Of a stretch of 64,000 bases of DNA, positions 35,775 to 46,524 are shown in pieces. Below the pieces are notes generated by a model that was not told where the DNA came from, made no database searches, and saw only the letters and a program-made list of their open reading frames with translations. Source of the DNA: Ustilaginoidea virens (taxonomy: Eukaryota; Ascomycota; Sordariomycetes; Hypocreales; Clavicipitaceae); NCBI RefSeq assembly GCF_000687475.1, contig NC_057316.1:1736001-1800000 (forward strand). Direction: 5' to 3'. Position 1 is the first letter of the stretch; the number at the start of each line of letters is the position of its first letter. The position numbers and the translations under genes are program-made.

Positions 35775-36580
35775 GGTGCTGACGGAGAGGAGGGGCAGCG
35801 GTGGCAAGAGCTGCTCCTTTCAGAGGCAAAGGCAAAGGCAAGGCCGAGATCAGAAAGGGACAGGCAAGGCAAGGCTTGGAAACGACGCGACGGGACGACC
35901 TCGTGTGGCCGGCCGAGCTACGTATTCCGAGCTGCGATGATGTGCGTCTGTGCATGCGAGGTCTCGGGATGGTGGTCGTGGCAGAAGCCGGGCTGGGATG
36001 TTCCGCAGGGCAAGGGCACCGGGATGCCGTCTGAATATTATGAGGCTGGTCGCATGAGGAAGACGATGGATGATGGATGATGGATGATGGATGATGGATG
36101 AAGCATGCAGGCTGGGTCGAGCAACCTAACCTAATCTTGTCAAGTCATGGGTCTGTTTGGCCCCGCGTTGTTCGGCAGGCAAGCAGCACTCTGGTCCTGG
36201 TCACTGGGATTGTAAGGATTGTACTGAGTGAATGTGAATGACCAGTCAAAATACCTAGGTACCTAGGTATCTAAGTAAGCGCTGTTGCATCCACTCCCGC
36301 GCCTGCTTAGGTACCTAGGTACCAGACCAAACCCGTTACAAGGCACCTACTGGGAGCTGGGGTGGACAGTGTGCACTGTGCATGTCTACATTGAAAGTAC
36401 TTGCTTAGCGTCGGCCGTCGGCGCCGAGTTGCTGGTATTAACTTGTAGCTGGTTTAGCGCTTTGCTTGATCCATTCCGCCGAGCTCGGCATTTCAGAAAC
36501 AGCAACGATTTCCCGCCGTCAACTTTCCCGTTCCCCTATCCGTTTCGATATCGTCTACGTCCTCACAACGCCCAACGCCC
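35775..36580. promoter_or_regulatory. Divergent promoter region between pep7 and met8
   Basis: No gene supported. It contains an ATGG tetramer repeat at 36065-36101. Two perfect palindromes lie close together: TACCTAGGTACCTAGGTA at 36252-36269 and GGTACCTAGGTACC at 36310-36323. These lie about 260-330 bp upstream of the met8 start. Confidence 0.6.
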
Positions 36581-37559
36581 ATGGCCAGGAAGTTCCCAGA
36601 GGTACAGCCGGGAGGCAGTCTCATCTTGGCCTGGCAGATCAAAGACAAGACCGTCCTAGTTGTGGGTGGTGGCGAGGTATGTTTGGACCTCTCCCCTGGC
36701 CCAAAGTCTCGATGCGTCCGATGAGGTCATGCATCGCCAAGTCCAATCTCATGGCTGCATCGACACCACATCTACTGACCACCACCCTTTCATCCAACAG
36801 GTGGCCGCCGGTCGGATCCTGAACTGTCTCAATGCCGACGCCAACGTCACCGTCGTCTGCCCTGCTTCAGGGCTCAACGCCGAAGTCGGCTACCGAGTTG
36901 CGCAGAACCAAGTCACCCACGTCGATCGCGTGTTTGAACCCTCGGATCTGGACGGCGCGGATATGGTCCTGGTAGCCATTGACGACCCGGCCGCTTCCAC
37001 CGCCATATGGAAGCTTTGCAAGCAATACAAGATCCCCGCCAATATCGCAGACGTGCCCCCTGAATGTGATTTCTACTTTGGGAGCATACATCGCGATGGA
37101 CCCCTCCAGATCATGGTCAGCACCAATGGCAGGGGTCCGCGACTCGCTGCCTCCATCCGCAAGTTCATTGCGAGCAAGCTGCCCAGGAATGCAGGAAACG
37201 CAATCGAGTCCATCGGCTTGCTAAGAACCAAGCTTCGCAAGGTCGCCCCCAACGCGGAGGATAGTCCCAGGAGGATGCGATGGTAGGCAGTCACCCCCGT
37301 CCGCGTATTTCCTTAGCCCTCGTCATGCGCAACCGCCAAACTGACTTTTCTTGTCCGCTCCAGGATGTCGAAAGTGAGCGACACTTACAAGTGGGATGAG
37401 ATGTGCAATCTCACTGTCGAGGACATGGACAACCTGTTGCTATTCTACCCTGCCGAGAAAGTACCCGCAATTGACATTCTTTTGGCTCTTCGAGGCGGCA
37501 ATGACGTGAAGAAACTTGACGTGTTTGACGGGTCATTCGGATTTAGCGTTGGCGCATAG
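36581..37559 (+). CDS. met8: Met8-type siroheme synthase (precorrin-2 dehydrogenase/ferrochelatase)
   Basis: Predicted exons are 36581-36676, 36801-37282 and 37364-37559 (257 aa; yeast Met8p is of similar size). The NAD-binding loop VVGGGEVAAGRIL is split by intron 1 exactly at GE|VA. Further family segments are NIADVPPECDFYFGSI near residue 117 (substrate site), NGRGPRLAASIRKFI and KWDEMCNLTVEDMDNLL. The protein makes siroheme from precorrin-2 by NAD-dependent oxidation and iron insertion. Siroheme is the cofactor of sulfite and nitrite reductases, so the gene serves methionine synthesis and nitrate use. Introns (124 and 81 bp) have GTATGT/GTAGGC donors and CAG acceptors. Paired TACCTAGGTA palindromes sit upstream. 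Confidence 0.92.
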
Positions 37560-38115
37560 TGATACCAATCTCATTCGCATCATCAAAGCACCTTACGATT
37601 GTATGCTTCTCATCCTGTCAAGTGATGTTTTACGAGGTATATCCATCCGAGCGAGACCTGGGAAGAGAGAAGGCCATGTCTTTTGCATCCCTTATTTTGT
37701 GTCGAGTTCATGACTCCGCTCGTAAAACCAGAGCTCCATTTCCGCGGCAATGAGTAGAGCGTGACAGGGGTGGGGGGGGGGAGGAGCCCGGAAATATCTG
37801 TCTCCATTGGTACTTGGTGTTTTTGCGCCAAAACTCTGGCACGCTATTGGCAGCCTGGACGTGAAGTGGGGACGCTGAGTCAGCAGTCTCGAGCATCAGG
37901 GAGCCATGAACTGGGCGAAGCTGAAGCTGGACCGTCGAGCAGAATTGTCCTCCAGCAGGCGAGGGAACCTATAATTCAAGCCCGCTATCAGATCCTTCAA
38001 CTACTGCCGGCCCGTTCCTGCAAATCTTCTCGTATATACTACTGGCTCTCTGCGCGGAGCACCACGCGCTGAGGTCTCGGGGCGACGCCCAACCCGCAAC
38101 TCCTCTGGGGCGGCC
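37560..38115. other. Intergenic between met8 and fta1; nothing distinctive
   Basis: Short same-direction spacer of 556 bp holding the met8 3' end and the fta1 promoter. A G-run lies at 37772-37780. No gene or repeat stands out. Confidence 0.6.
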
Positions 38116-39411
38116 ATGCCACCCAGACCAAGGCAAGGTCGGGATAATCCAGGGGATCTTGATGAAAATGAGGACGAGGCCCAGCCGCCATTTTTCAATA
38201 CCACCTTCTCAACCCACCGCGTCTCCCCGTTGTACATTGGTCGGCAGGAACTCACCTTGGCCCGCCTCGCACAACTTGCTCATCGTCTCCGAGATACGCT
38301 CGTGGGAGACGTCGTACGGGGCATCCAGATTGGGTTGGAATCAAGCGACACGCCTTCCGGACAAGTAGGCTCACTGAGATCAGTCAAGATCCGCTGGTTC
38401 CAGGCGCAAAACCTGCTTGGCGGCGAGCTCACCTACACCGAGCAGAGTGGCGGAGGGGGCATCGCCGACTCGGTCATGAGGCAGTGGAATCGGTTGCGTG
38501 AGGGGCACAAGCGCGGGCTTTGGATTGAAATAGCGCACGAAAACGCGTCCTACATGGCCCTGTTATTACCGGGACACCCGGGCGCGGTTCGGGACAGGAC
38601 AGCCTCGGTCGGTTGGGCCATGCAGCCTGATGCTCAACCTCTCGGCAGAGGCGCTGACCAGAACCAGTTTGTGCACCTGCCGCTGCTTCTGCTGAGGATG
38701 CCCCAGGCTCTGAAGGGCGTCGTCGGCGACTGGATCTCTACGACGTTTGATTGCCGAGTGAGCAAGCTCAACTTGGGGACAAGAACACTGGTCACAGTAT
38801 GGGAAGATTGGATCAGGATTGCGGGGTTGCCGGGAAAGGGCCCAGACTTTGCCATTTCATTGGCATTCAACGCACCACTGCCCGAGAAGGAGAGATCGAG
38901 GACGTCCGAGTCGGAAGAAGAAAGCGACGACGACGACGACGATGACGACGACGACGGCGGCGGCATGTCGACGGAACCAGGACTCCGCAGCATGGAAATA
39001 ACCATATCGCCCCAGGATCTGCGGCGATTTTTCCGCGCTGGCGAGCAATCCGGCGAGCCGTTCAGCAGCTCCAGCTCGGGTCCCTGGGAGAACGACGCTC
39101 GCGAACGTCGCCGCCTAGCGGGAGGCAACGTAGACGACGGCTGGGCATGGCGCGCGAACCAGGGACCAAATGAGCAGCCATTCACAGAGGCGCTGGCGCG
39201 ATACCTAGATCACCATCTGGCGCTCGACCTGTTCCACCCCAGTGTGCGCGTCGTGCAGATTTCATGTGGTGGCTTCGTGCTTGCACAGTCCCGCCTGAAA
39301 ATCGTCAAGGTGGGATCCGTATCAGAAGAGCTGGCTCGAGCTGCGTGGGTGTTTGTCACACGGCTGGGGGAAAGACTGCGCGGAGAAAAACTTGCCGACA
39401 TTGGATTCTGA
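38116..39411 (+). CDS. fta1: Kinetochore Sim4 complex subunit Fta1 (CENP-L family)
   Basis: Single exon, 431 aa. The N-terminus PPFFNTTFSTHRVSPLYIG, followed by LAHRLRDTLVGDVVRGIQIG, is the signature of fungal Fta1 proteins. The C-terminus contains HPSVRVVQISCGGFVLAQSR. Fta1 is the fission-yeast counterpart of CENP-L/Iml3 and pairs with the CENP-N subunit (Mis15/Chl4) in the constitutive centromere network. A run of about 13 Asp residues near 270-285 (GAC/GAT codons, about 38927-38956) and Ser-rich sequence interrupt the conserved halves, probably a flexible loop. The start codon follows GGCC and precedes the first conserved block by about 25 residues. Confidence 0.85.
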   Translation: MPPRPRQGRDNPGDLDENEDEAQPPFFNTTFSTHRVSPLYIGRQELTLARLAQLAHRLRDTLVGDVVRGIQIGLESSDTPSGQVGSLRSVKIRWFQAQNLLGGELTYTEQSGGGGIADSVMRQWNRLREGHKRGLWIEIAHENASYMALLLPGHPGAVRDRTASVGWAMQPDAQPLGRGADQNQFVHLPLLLLRMPQALKGVVGDWISTTFDCRVSKLNLGTRTLVTVWEDWIRIAGLPGKGPDFAISLAFNAPLPEKERSRTSESEEESDDDDDDDDDDGGGMSTEPGLRSMEITISPQDLRRFFRAGEQSGEPFSSSSSGPWENDARERRRLAGGNVDDGWAWRANQGPNEQPFTEALARYLDHHLALDLFHPSVRVVQISCGGFVLAQSRLKIVKVGSVSEELARAAWVFVTRLGERLRGEKLADIGF

Positions 39412-40421
39412 AGGCGATGAAGAGGACGAGCTTTGGCGCCTTCTCCATCCCATCAGCTGCGACTATTATGCAACCCATGTTGCTAAATAAGTTTCCTAGC
39501 TCCTAGCAACCAGCAACCTCAACCTAGTCGGCAGGGTTTTCCACTTACGACGACTACTCGGACCAACTACGCCACGCGATTACGCGAGCCTCCTCACTGA
39601 CAGCCATGATGGGTCACGGGGTGAACCGTCCATGGCCCATGGGCCTTGACTCATGAGGAGCTCCACCGACGTCGGCGGATTAACCTGGCCATGCATGCGT
39701 GGATGCCTGGCATGCCGATTCCCCACAGTCAATCGAATTGTGGAACACTCTAATCTTGCTGCTAGCTCACTCATGCTCATGATCATGCAAGTCCATCGTC
39801 TCGAGGTGAAACAGACGGCGTCACTCGCTGTGTATTCGCTGTCACTTACTTCCCTCATCGGTCGAGACGGTTTCCGTGGCCTCGTTCGTCAACCTCCGCC
39901 TGCCAGACGCCTCGGTTATTGTGGTCGGGGGTCCGTTGGTGTTGGCGAATCCACAAGTGCCTCAGCCAGGGCAGTTCATTTGACTAAAACCAATGTCCGT
40001 TCTAGGAGATAATTCCAGCAGCAACCCACTTTTGCCCGGTCCAACCATCCGCGACCGACATTCGCCAGAAGTCATCGCCGGCATGTATCGGCATCCAGCG
40101 GCCATGGGGAGAAGAATGTTTGTTGGGACCCCCGCCGCAAGGGCGCTATGTTTACCAAGGCTGATTCCCCACTAACAGAAACTTTTGGCTGAGTCGATTG
40201 CGCAAGCAAAGCCTCCAACTTTCAGCCTGGAGAGCCTTTCTGGATTTTTGAAAACCTGGTTTGGCTGCTTGCGTTCGTCTTGTGTGTTTTCTCAGAGTCC
40301 GGCCCTTTTTGGTTGCCCATCCCCACCGTCCACCTGGCTATCGGTGTTTGGCATTGGCACCGGCATTAGCATTAGCATTAGCATTGGCACTGGCACTGGC
40401 ATCCGCATCGGTTCAGCAAAG
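39412..40421. promoter_or_regulatory. Intergenic/promoter region before the threonine-aldolase-like gene
   Basis: No gene supported. An open frame continues upstream of the aldolase start to 40185, but the extension has no conserved sequence. It contains hexamer repeats (GCATTA then GCACTG, about 40358-40400) that would translate as a Gly-Ile-Ser-rich low-complexity stretch. It is therefore treated as 5' UTR. Confidence 0.55.
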
Positions 40422-41486
40422 ATGCCCGACACGAGCCTTCTTGGTGTCAAGGAAAAGTACAGCTTTCTAGACGATTACAGTCAAGGTGCCCATCCTCAGC
40501 TGCTGGAGGCTCTCATCGCAAGCAACCACACGCAGGAAACCGGCTATGGCAATGACAGATACTCTGCAGAAGCCAAACGGAACATTCGCGCCCATCTAGG
40601 CTGCGAGGATGTCGGCGTCTTCTTTGTTCCAAGCGGAACATCTGCCAACGCCATATCGATTGCTGCTTGTCTTCGACCTCACGAGGCGGTCATCGCAGCC
40701 ACCTCCGGGCACATCGTCACCCGTGAGACGGGCGCCGTAGAAGCGAGCGGCCACAAAATCATCACCGTTCCACCCGTGAACGGCAAGCTAACCACCGAGA
40801 CCATCACCAAGGCGTTGGACGATAACTGGCACTTTCCCCACATGGCAAAGCCTCGACTCGTCTACATCTCAAACGCCACAGAAGTCGGGACGGTCTACTC
40901 CAAGGGGGAGCTGACAGCCATCAAGAGGCTTTGCGAGGCAAAGGGGCTCCTCCTGTTCATGGACGGAGCCCGCATCGGGGCCGCCTTGACGTCGACCAAG
41001 AACGACCTGACGCTCTCTGATGTCCTGGAGCTGACTGACATCTTCTGGATCGGAGGGACCAAGAACGGCGCTCTGCTTGGCGAGGCCGTGGTGGTCAAGG
41101 ACCCCGGCCTGGCCCAAGACTTTGAGTTCTACGTCAAGCAGCACGGCTCCCTGCTAGCCAAGGGCCGCATCATGGGGGTTGCGTTTTCCGAGCTGTTCCG
41201 CGGCGACCTGTACTTTGACCTGGCTCGACGCGGCAACGTTGCCGCGGAGAAGCTCTCGCGCTCGATAGTCGGTGCTGGTTACGCTCTGCGTGCCGAAACG
41301 GAGACCAACCAGGTGTTTGCCATTCTCCCCGTGGACCTGGTGCAAGAGCTGCAAAAGGACTTTGTCTTTTACGTCTGGGAGAAGTGCGGCGAAGACTGGG
41401 CGGTGGTGCGGTTGCTGACCACCTGGGCGACTGATATTTCGCAGCTCGAAAAGTTTAACCAGACGGTTCTGAGCTGGTCTCGGTGA
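40422..41486 (+). CDS. PLP-dependent lyase, low-specificity threonine aldolase family
   Basis: Single exon, 354 aa from MPDTSLLG. Family segments are SFLDDYSQGAHPQLLEALI, QETGYGNDRYS and VPSGTSANAISIAACL. SGHIVTRETGAVEASGHK is the cofactor-ring stacking region, FMDGARIGAALTS carries the Asp that contacts the pyridine nitrogen, and IGGTKNGALLGEA carries the Lys that forms the internal aldimine. Such enzymes cleave threonine or allo-threonine to glycine and acetaldehyde, or act as beta-eliminating lyases. The sequence is closer in style to the bacterial DYSEG-H-type branch than to Gly1. I chose the internal ATG because the family begins about ten residues before FLDDYS. Confidence 0.87.
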   Translation: MPDTSLLGVKEKYSFLDDYSQGAHPQLLEALIASNHTQETGYGNDRYSAEAKRNIRAHLGCEDVGVFFVPSGTSANAISIAACLRPHEAVIAATSGHIVTRETGAVEASGHKIITVPPVNGKLTTETITKALDDNWHFPHMAKPRLVYISNATEVGTVYSKGELTAIKRLCEAKGLLLFMDGARIGAALTSTKNDLTLSDVLELTDIFWIGGTKNGALLGEAVVVKDPGLAQDFEFYVKQHGSLLAKGRIMGVAFSELFRGDLYFDLARRGNVAAEKLSRSIVGAGYALRAETETNQVFAILPVDLVQELQKDFVFYVWEKCGEDWAVVRLLTTWATDISQLEKFNQTVLSWSR

Positions 41487-44400
41487 CGGGGCTGCATTCG
41501 AGCATCGAGGGCTGGAAAACAGAATGGGGGGGTTTGGCTGGTCTGTCTCCGTCTTGTAGAGTGACGGGTGACGGACGCCAGAGCGATGCAGCGGCGACCC
41601 TCCGTTGGTGTGGACAGACGGAACATGGTGCAGACGAGACGACGAGCTGCAATGGAGCAGAGCGTTGGTTGTCATTCGGAGTTGTGCATCGTGTGCCTGT
41701 GGGCCGGGGCGCAAGGGATCCTGCGCGGCTCGCATGCCATGCCGCGATGCCGCGCGCTAGGCACTTACGTTATGTGCTCGCTCGATTGTATACGATTTAT
41801 CTGCTTGATTCTGCGTCATCGCCATGCTCTTTTGTTTTCGTCGAAGCAAGCAAACGCCTAGTCCCTTTTGATGACAATAAAACAGACGGGATTATTGATT
41901 GGCCCGTTTTGCTGCTTGTCTAGTGCTTTTGCCGCCGTCGTCCTCGGACCAGCCAGCAGTGCAACCTTTAAGCACGTCAAACGGCCTGTCTTACGCGCTG
42001 ATTGCGCGTGTCTCGGTCGTCAGCCGTGCGCTGGTCTCGGCTCGATTAATTACGCTGTTGCCTTCTCAACCATTATCTTTCGTTGGCCCTTTTCCCCCCA
42101 TCAATCATTATTGCTACTCCGCAGTGTCCGCACTGTCTTTTCGTATAGTTTTGACGCCGTGTTAACGCCTGGTAGCGAGTGGCGTACATGGCGGCAGCGT
42201 TCGCCGATTTTGCGTGCGGAAAGAACAAGGACCTTTGTTGCACCCTTCGCTGGCATACCCGAACAGACAAGACATGTATCCAACCCACAATCTCTCTGCT
42301 GAATCCTAGCACCGAGCTTCGAAAGTCGTCTCCAGCTGGTCTAGGTGACCCGCTGGCCACTGCAAAAGGCAAAAAGAGTGCAAAGCCTCGAGTCATTGTC
42401 CATCCATGCCAGAGGCGACCAGAGCCAGAGCCGGCAGCCAGACAGACAGACTGGAGTCGGCAGGGCAAGTTCTTTCGCCAAACGTTCCAGATACGTTGGG
42501 CAGCACGGGGTGGACATGGTGTTGCCGTTGCCGAAACTGGTGCTTTGCTACATAACGGGTCCAGTACAGCACCGTCTTCCCAGCCGAATCCCGGAGCCGC
42601 TGTTACACCGACCGCGTAGAATCATCTTGATCACCAGGACGACTGGGATGGGTAGACGGCATAATGGATGACCGATCCAGTGGGTGGAATGACGGGAGAT
42701 GTAGCCGAGCTTGGGACCCCAAACGCAACAAATCGAGCAAAGATCTTTCAACCCCCTGTCGCAAATCCCCCCCCCCCCCATCATTCTCGCAGCACCGACC
42801 AAACTGCTGCGCCTAAAAGGCATGTTTCCAGTGTGCTCTGTTGTTTCTCCGTTTAGCAGCACCGGCCGTGGATGGAAAATCCGGCTGCAGCTATTAAAAA
42901 CCAAGTTCATTTGCACCTACGCTGCTTTCATTCGGAACAACTCGATGCATTCATACAAGGTACTCCGTACCCATGGATGAAAGATGGGACAAAATGCGGT
43001 GGAATGGTGAGCCGCGTAACGCGAGGCCGTGCATTGTGCCGCCCAGGTACTCATGCACACGACAGTGTCACTCGATTGGCAAGCTTCCGCTGAAAACAAA
43101 ACGCCATAGCCCGCCCATGCATTGCCGAGGACCAGGGTGCAGAAGAGCGTGCCAACGTGTCCCAGCAGCTGGACAGCAGTCTGCCGCCGTTCCGGCAACC
43201 GGAGATTATATTCAGAATCACCCCGACCGACAATCGGGCATACGTTGGAAACCCATCGCAGCCGATGACTGGGGCGATTCGGATAATTCGGCACGTTCCA
43301 TGACCGACCGGATGGCGCGTCTCTGGATGGAGGGAGACCGGAACAAAACAGCAGCCCAAGATCGTGGTCGGCTTCGTCACCAAAGGACTTGGCATGTATA
43401 TTCGATACTTGGTGTATTTGGAGTTGATTACCTGGAACGCAAGTGGAGTAGGAGCACAGTTGACATTTCCATCGGTCGCTACCTTTGTTGAAATGGGTCT
43501 CGACAGTGAACAGTGGTGAGCTTGACTGATGGATGGATGCATGGGATTCTGCAATGCTCTCCAAAAATAAAGGCCAAGACAAGATGGTCCAGATTCACCG
43601 ACAATCAGTCCTTGTCCTTGACCTCGGGCCCTGCCTGCATCCTGAAGGGTGGGTCGCGCCTTCCACTGAAGCACCTACCTGCCTCCTGTCCTAGGTGAGG
43701 TACATAGGTACATGTACCTATGTAGGCTGCCTGCGGATTGATTTGGCACGAGGCAGACGATCGATAACAACATTGTCAAGTCCCACCAGACGTTGCCGAC
43801 GCTCTGCATCTGTGCTGTGCTGTGCTGTGCTGTGCTGCGGCTGCAACCATGCAGTAATGCAAATCTGCTGGTGTTGGGTTTCTGGGGTTTCTGGCTTGTT
43901 TTCAATGGCCTCGGGTTGACTGACTGACACGCGACGCTTTCAAGGTTGCCGTGCCGTCAACTTGCGTGGGCAGTTATTTCCGCTGCACAAGCTGCAGGCA
44001 GGGGTTTGGGCTCTGCTCTGCAGTGTAGTGTGTGCAGTGTGCACCAGCCAATCCCTGCAGGTATTCCATTCAGGTCAACATCTGGACCTGCACTTGCCTG
44101 CCCAATGCTGGATGGCATCCCAGCCATCATCCATCCATTCCCCCTCAATCAATCCCACCAGCCCAGCCCGACCCGACCTGACCTGCCACTTGCGCTTGCG
44201 CTTAATAACACCACGGATCGGGTCTTGGCCCATCCAAAATAACATTGACATACTCCGTCCAGAGTCCTCGACCTCCCACGAATTAACACGGTTGCTCAAA
44301 ATATCACGAGTCGACCTTTGCTCGCCCCCTTGCTCTGTCTACACCACAAACGTCAGCAAAATCTCGGCTCCTCGAGGCTTGGGCCTCGCTTTCCTCCCAA

Positions 44401-45227
44401 CTCTACGTGACCACCGATTACCTCTGCTTCCATTCTCGGGCAACTGAGCAACTGAGCAACTGAACCGTCCTAGAGTCTCCGCCTCGGTACGCGAGTGCAG
44501 CCACCACAGCAGCTCGGCCTCCTTGATTCTGCCGCTCTGCCGCTTGGCCCCCCAGCCGACCTGGATTCCGCGCAAGCGCTTAGCATAGCTGTTCAGCTCG
44601 ATTTATTCGCTGGGCTGCCAAGGAAGCCGTCATCTGGCCCGAGTACCATGTACAAGAGATTCTACTGCCGCCGTCTCTGATTGTGCGCCCGCCCAACAGA
44701 CTGTAACCCTGCCGCGACGCAGCGACCGTGGTACGAGCCCGGGGGGCTTTATTGCTTCACAGAGAGGTATGGAAATCTTATGCTTTGTCAATGGTCAAGT
44801 ATATCTGGATGCACGGTTGCCCCAAGGGAGTCCGTAAGTGCTCGGCATCTGGCTGTGATGCCTTGTCAAGCCTCGGCCCGGTATTTCGCCAGCCAGCTCT
44901 TCCATTGCGGATAAAGAGCTGGCTGCTGCTGCTGCTAGCTTGGCAATCATTCTTCGCACACCCGGCAGGGGTCGATGCAGACGAGTGCGGGCTTGATCGC
45001 GTGTCTCATCTGACAGTCTTCTCTGATGTGACAATTTGCTTTTACTTGCACACGTCCTTCCACCGGCGTCGAAAACAGTTCTCTCACAAATGACTGGCCC
45101 CCTTTTATACGTGTTTGGCTCCTCTGTGTGGTTCTGGCACTGACAAGAAAAATTTCACTACGTAGCTCGCGTCGGGTTCGAGCCATTCTGCTTTGACGCC
45201 GCCAAGCTCGGTTGGTCTTGCGAATAG
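41487..45227. other. 3.7-kb gene-poor stretch
   Basis: No gene can be supported. Open frames up to 221 codons (42917-43582 minus) have no recognisable domain and overlap frames on the other strand. Landmarks are a C-run at 42769-42778, a TACTCCGTA at 42961-42969 and a 24-bp perfect palindrome at 43701-43724 (half-site TACATAGGTACA). There is also a GTGCT pentamer repeat at 43812-43838, paired CAACTGAG repeats near 44440-44460 and TGC triplets near 44925-44938. An unspliced or non-coding transcript cannot be excluded. Confidence 0.55.
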
Positions 45228-46050
45228 ATGAAGGTTATCGTGACTGGCGCAACCGGCCGTGCCGGACGGGAAGCAGTCCACTGCTGCCTCGACAATGACC
45301 GCATCACCAAAGTCATCATACTTACCAGGACAGCAGTGTCTGGGGATATCGAAAGCCATCCCAAAGTAGACCTTGTCATGCATCAAGATTTTACGCAGTA
45401 CTCGGACTATTTGATTCAACGGTTGGAGGGAGCGGAAGCTTGTATATGGTAGGCTACGCCTTGACATACAAAGCATAGGATCAAATTTCTTCAACCCCGT
45501 CTACTACAAGTCTGTGTACGTACACACGTGGCCGCCAAACGACTAACACGGTTGACGTTGCAGGGCGATTGGTGTCCGTCCGGAGCAAGCCAAGTCTGAA
45601 AAGCTTCTACAGCGCAGTGTTGGTGTCGACTTGCCCATTGCTTCCGCAAGAGCCTTTTGCCAAAAGCTGTCGCACAAGACGCCCGGTGGGGTGAAATTCC
45701 GCTTTGTGTACTGCAGCCTGAAACACACGGATAAAAGCAAGAAGACGCTCATGTTTGCAACGGACACCAGAAGAATGGCCAATGACCTGGAGAAGGGAAT
45801 CGCCGAGATTGTCGACGCTCACAAAAGCACCTTTGAGGCTTACGCACTGCGACCGGCAACATTTGCGAGTGCCGACGGCCCGCAACAAAGACGGACATCA
45901 TCGTCGAGGAAGTTGGTGTCCGGACTTGGGCATGGCCCAATGGCATCTATCGAGCCATCGAGAGTTGGCAAGGCCATGGTCAAGGTCGCATGCGACGGAT
46001 GGAAAGAGACGGCCATTGAAAATGATGTGATCCTCAAGTTGTCGAACTAA
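45228..46050 (+). CDS. NmrA-like NAD(P)-binding Rossmann protein
   Basis: Predicted exons are 45228-45448 and 45564-46050 (235 aa). The N-terminus MKVIVTGATGRAGREAV is a GxxGxxG dinucleotide-binding loop after a first beta strand. The splice restores EACIWAIGVRP, the end of the third strand. FRFVYCSLKHTDKS and FEAYALRPATFAS correspond to later Rossmann segments. This matches short atypical SDR/NmrA-like proteins that often act as redox sensors or reductases. No catalytic YxxxK pair stands out, so enzymatic activity is uncertain. Intron: 115 bp, GTAGGC..GCAG. Confidence 0.82.
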
Positions 46051-46524
46051 CCTGCGTGGGAAAGTCATGCACCAACTTGACGGGGCGCACCGAGGAAAAG
46101 GTCAGCACCCGAGGAAGCAAGGTTTTCATTTTGAAAGGAGACGACGTTGTTGGTCATGATGCATCGTGTCATTCGACTTTGTTCCATTTCCAGCCTACAA
46201 AACATAGCATAAAGGTTAATGCGGCTAGACATTCCAGAGTGCAGAGATTGCAGAAACTGCAGAAACCGCAACAGTGAGACACTGCCGCCACGCCAACTCA
46301 ACCATGGTTTTTTTTTTGTTTTCTTTTTTTTTTTTTCGTTTTGTTTGTCATTTCCCCCTTCATCATGGCCTAAATTCTTTGCTCTTTGTGGTTTTCGTGT
46401 CGTATTTTCTCGCGCTTTCTAATGTGGTGACGGCTAGATGCGAGCCAAACGACGCAACCCGCACAGTCAAAACCCCCGGTTTCAAGCTTTGGCTTTGACC
46501 TTGCCGACTTGGCCATGTCTTAAT
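46051..46524. other. Convergent spacer after the NmrA-like gene
   Basis: Contains direct CAGAAACCGCAG-type repeats near 46245-46272 and T-runs at 46308-46336. No gene seen. Confidence 0.5.

Noticed and set aside
35775..35807. Upstream in-frame start for pep7 at a TTG codon
   Set aside because: TTG starts are not expected in fungal nuclear genes, and the ATG at 35774 has a strong context.
42917..43582. 221-codon minus-strand frame with a C-x2-C...H-x5-H pattern resembling a zinc finger
   Set aside because: The spacing and hydrophobic positions do not fit a classical C2H2 finger. The frame competes with another frame at 43051-43674, and nothing else in it is conserved to my knowledge.
45165..45190. 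Possible tRNA B box (GGTTCGAGCC)
   Set aside because: The flanking bases do not form a T-arm stem, and no acceptor stem or A box lies at the right distance.
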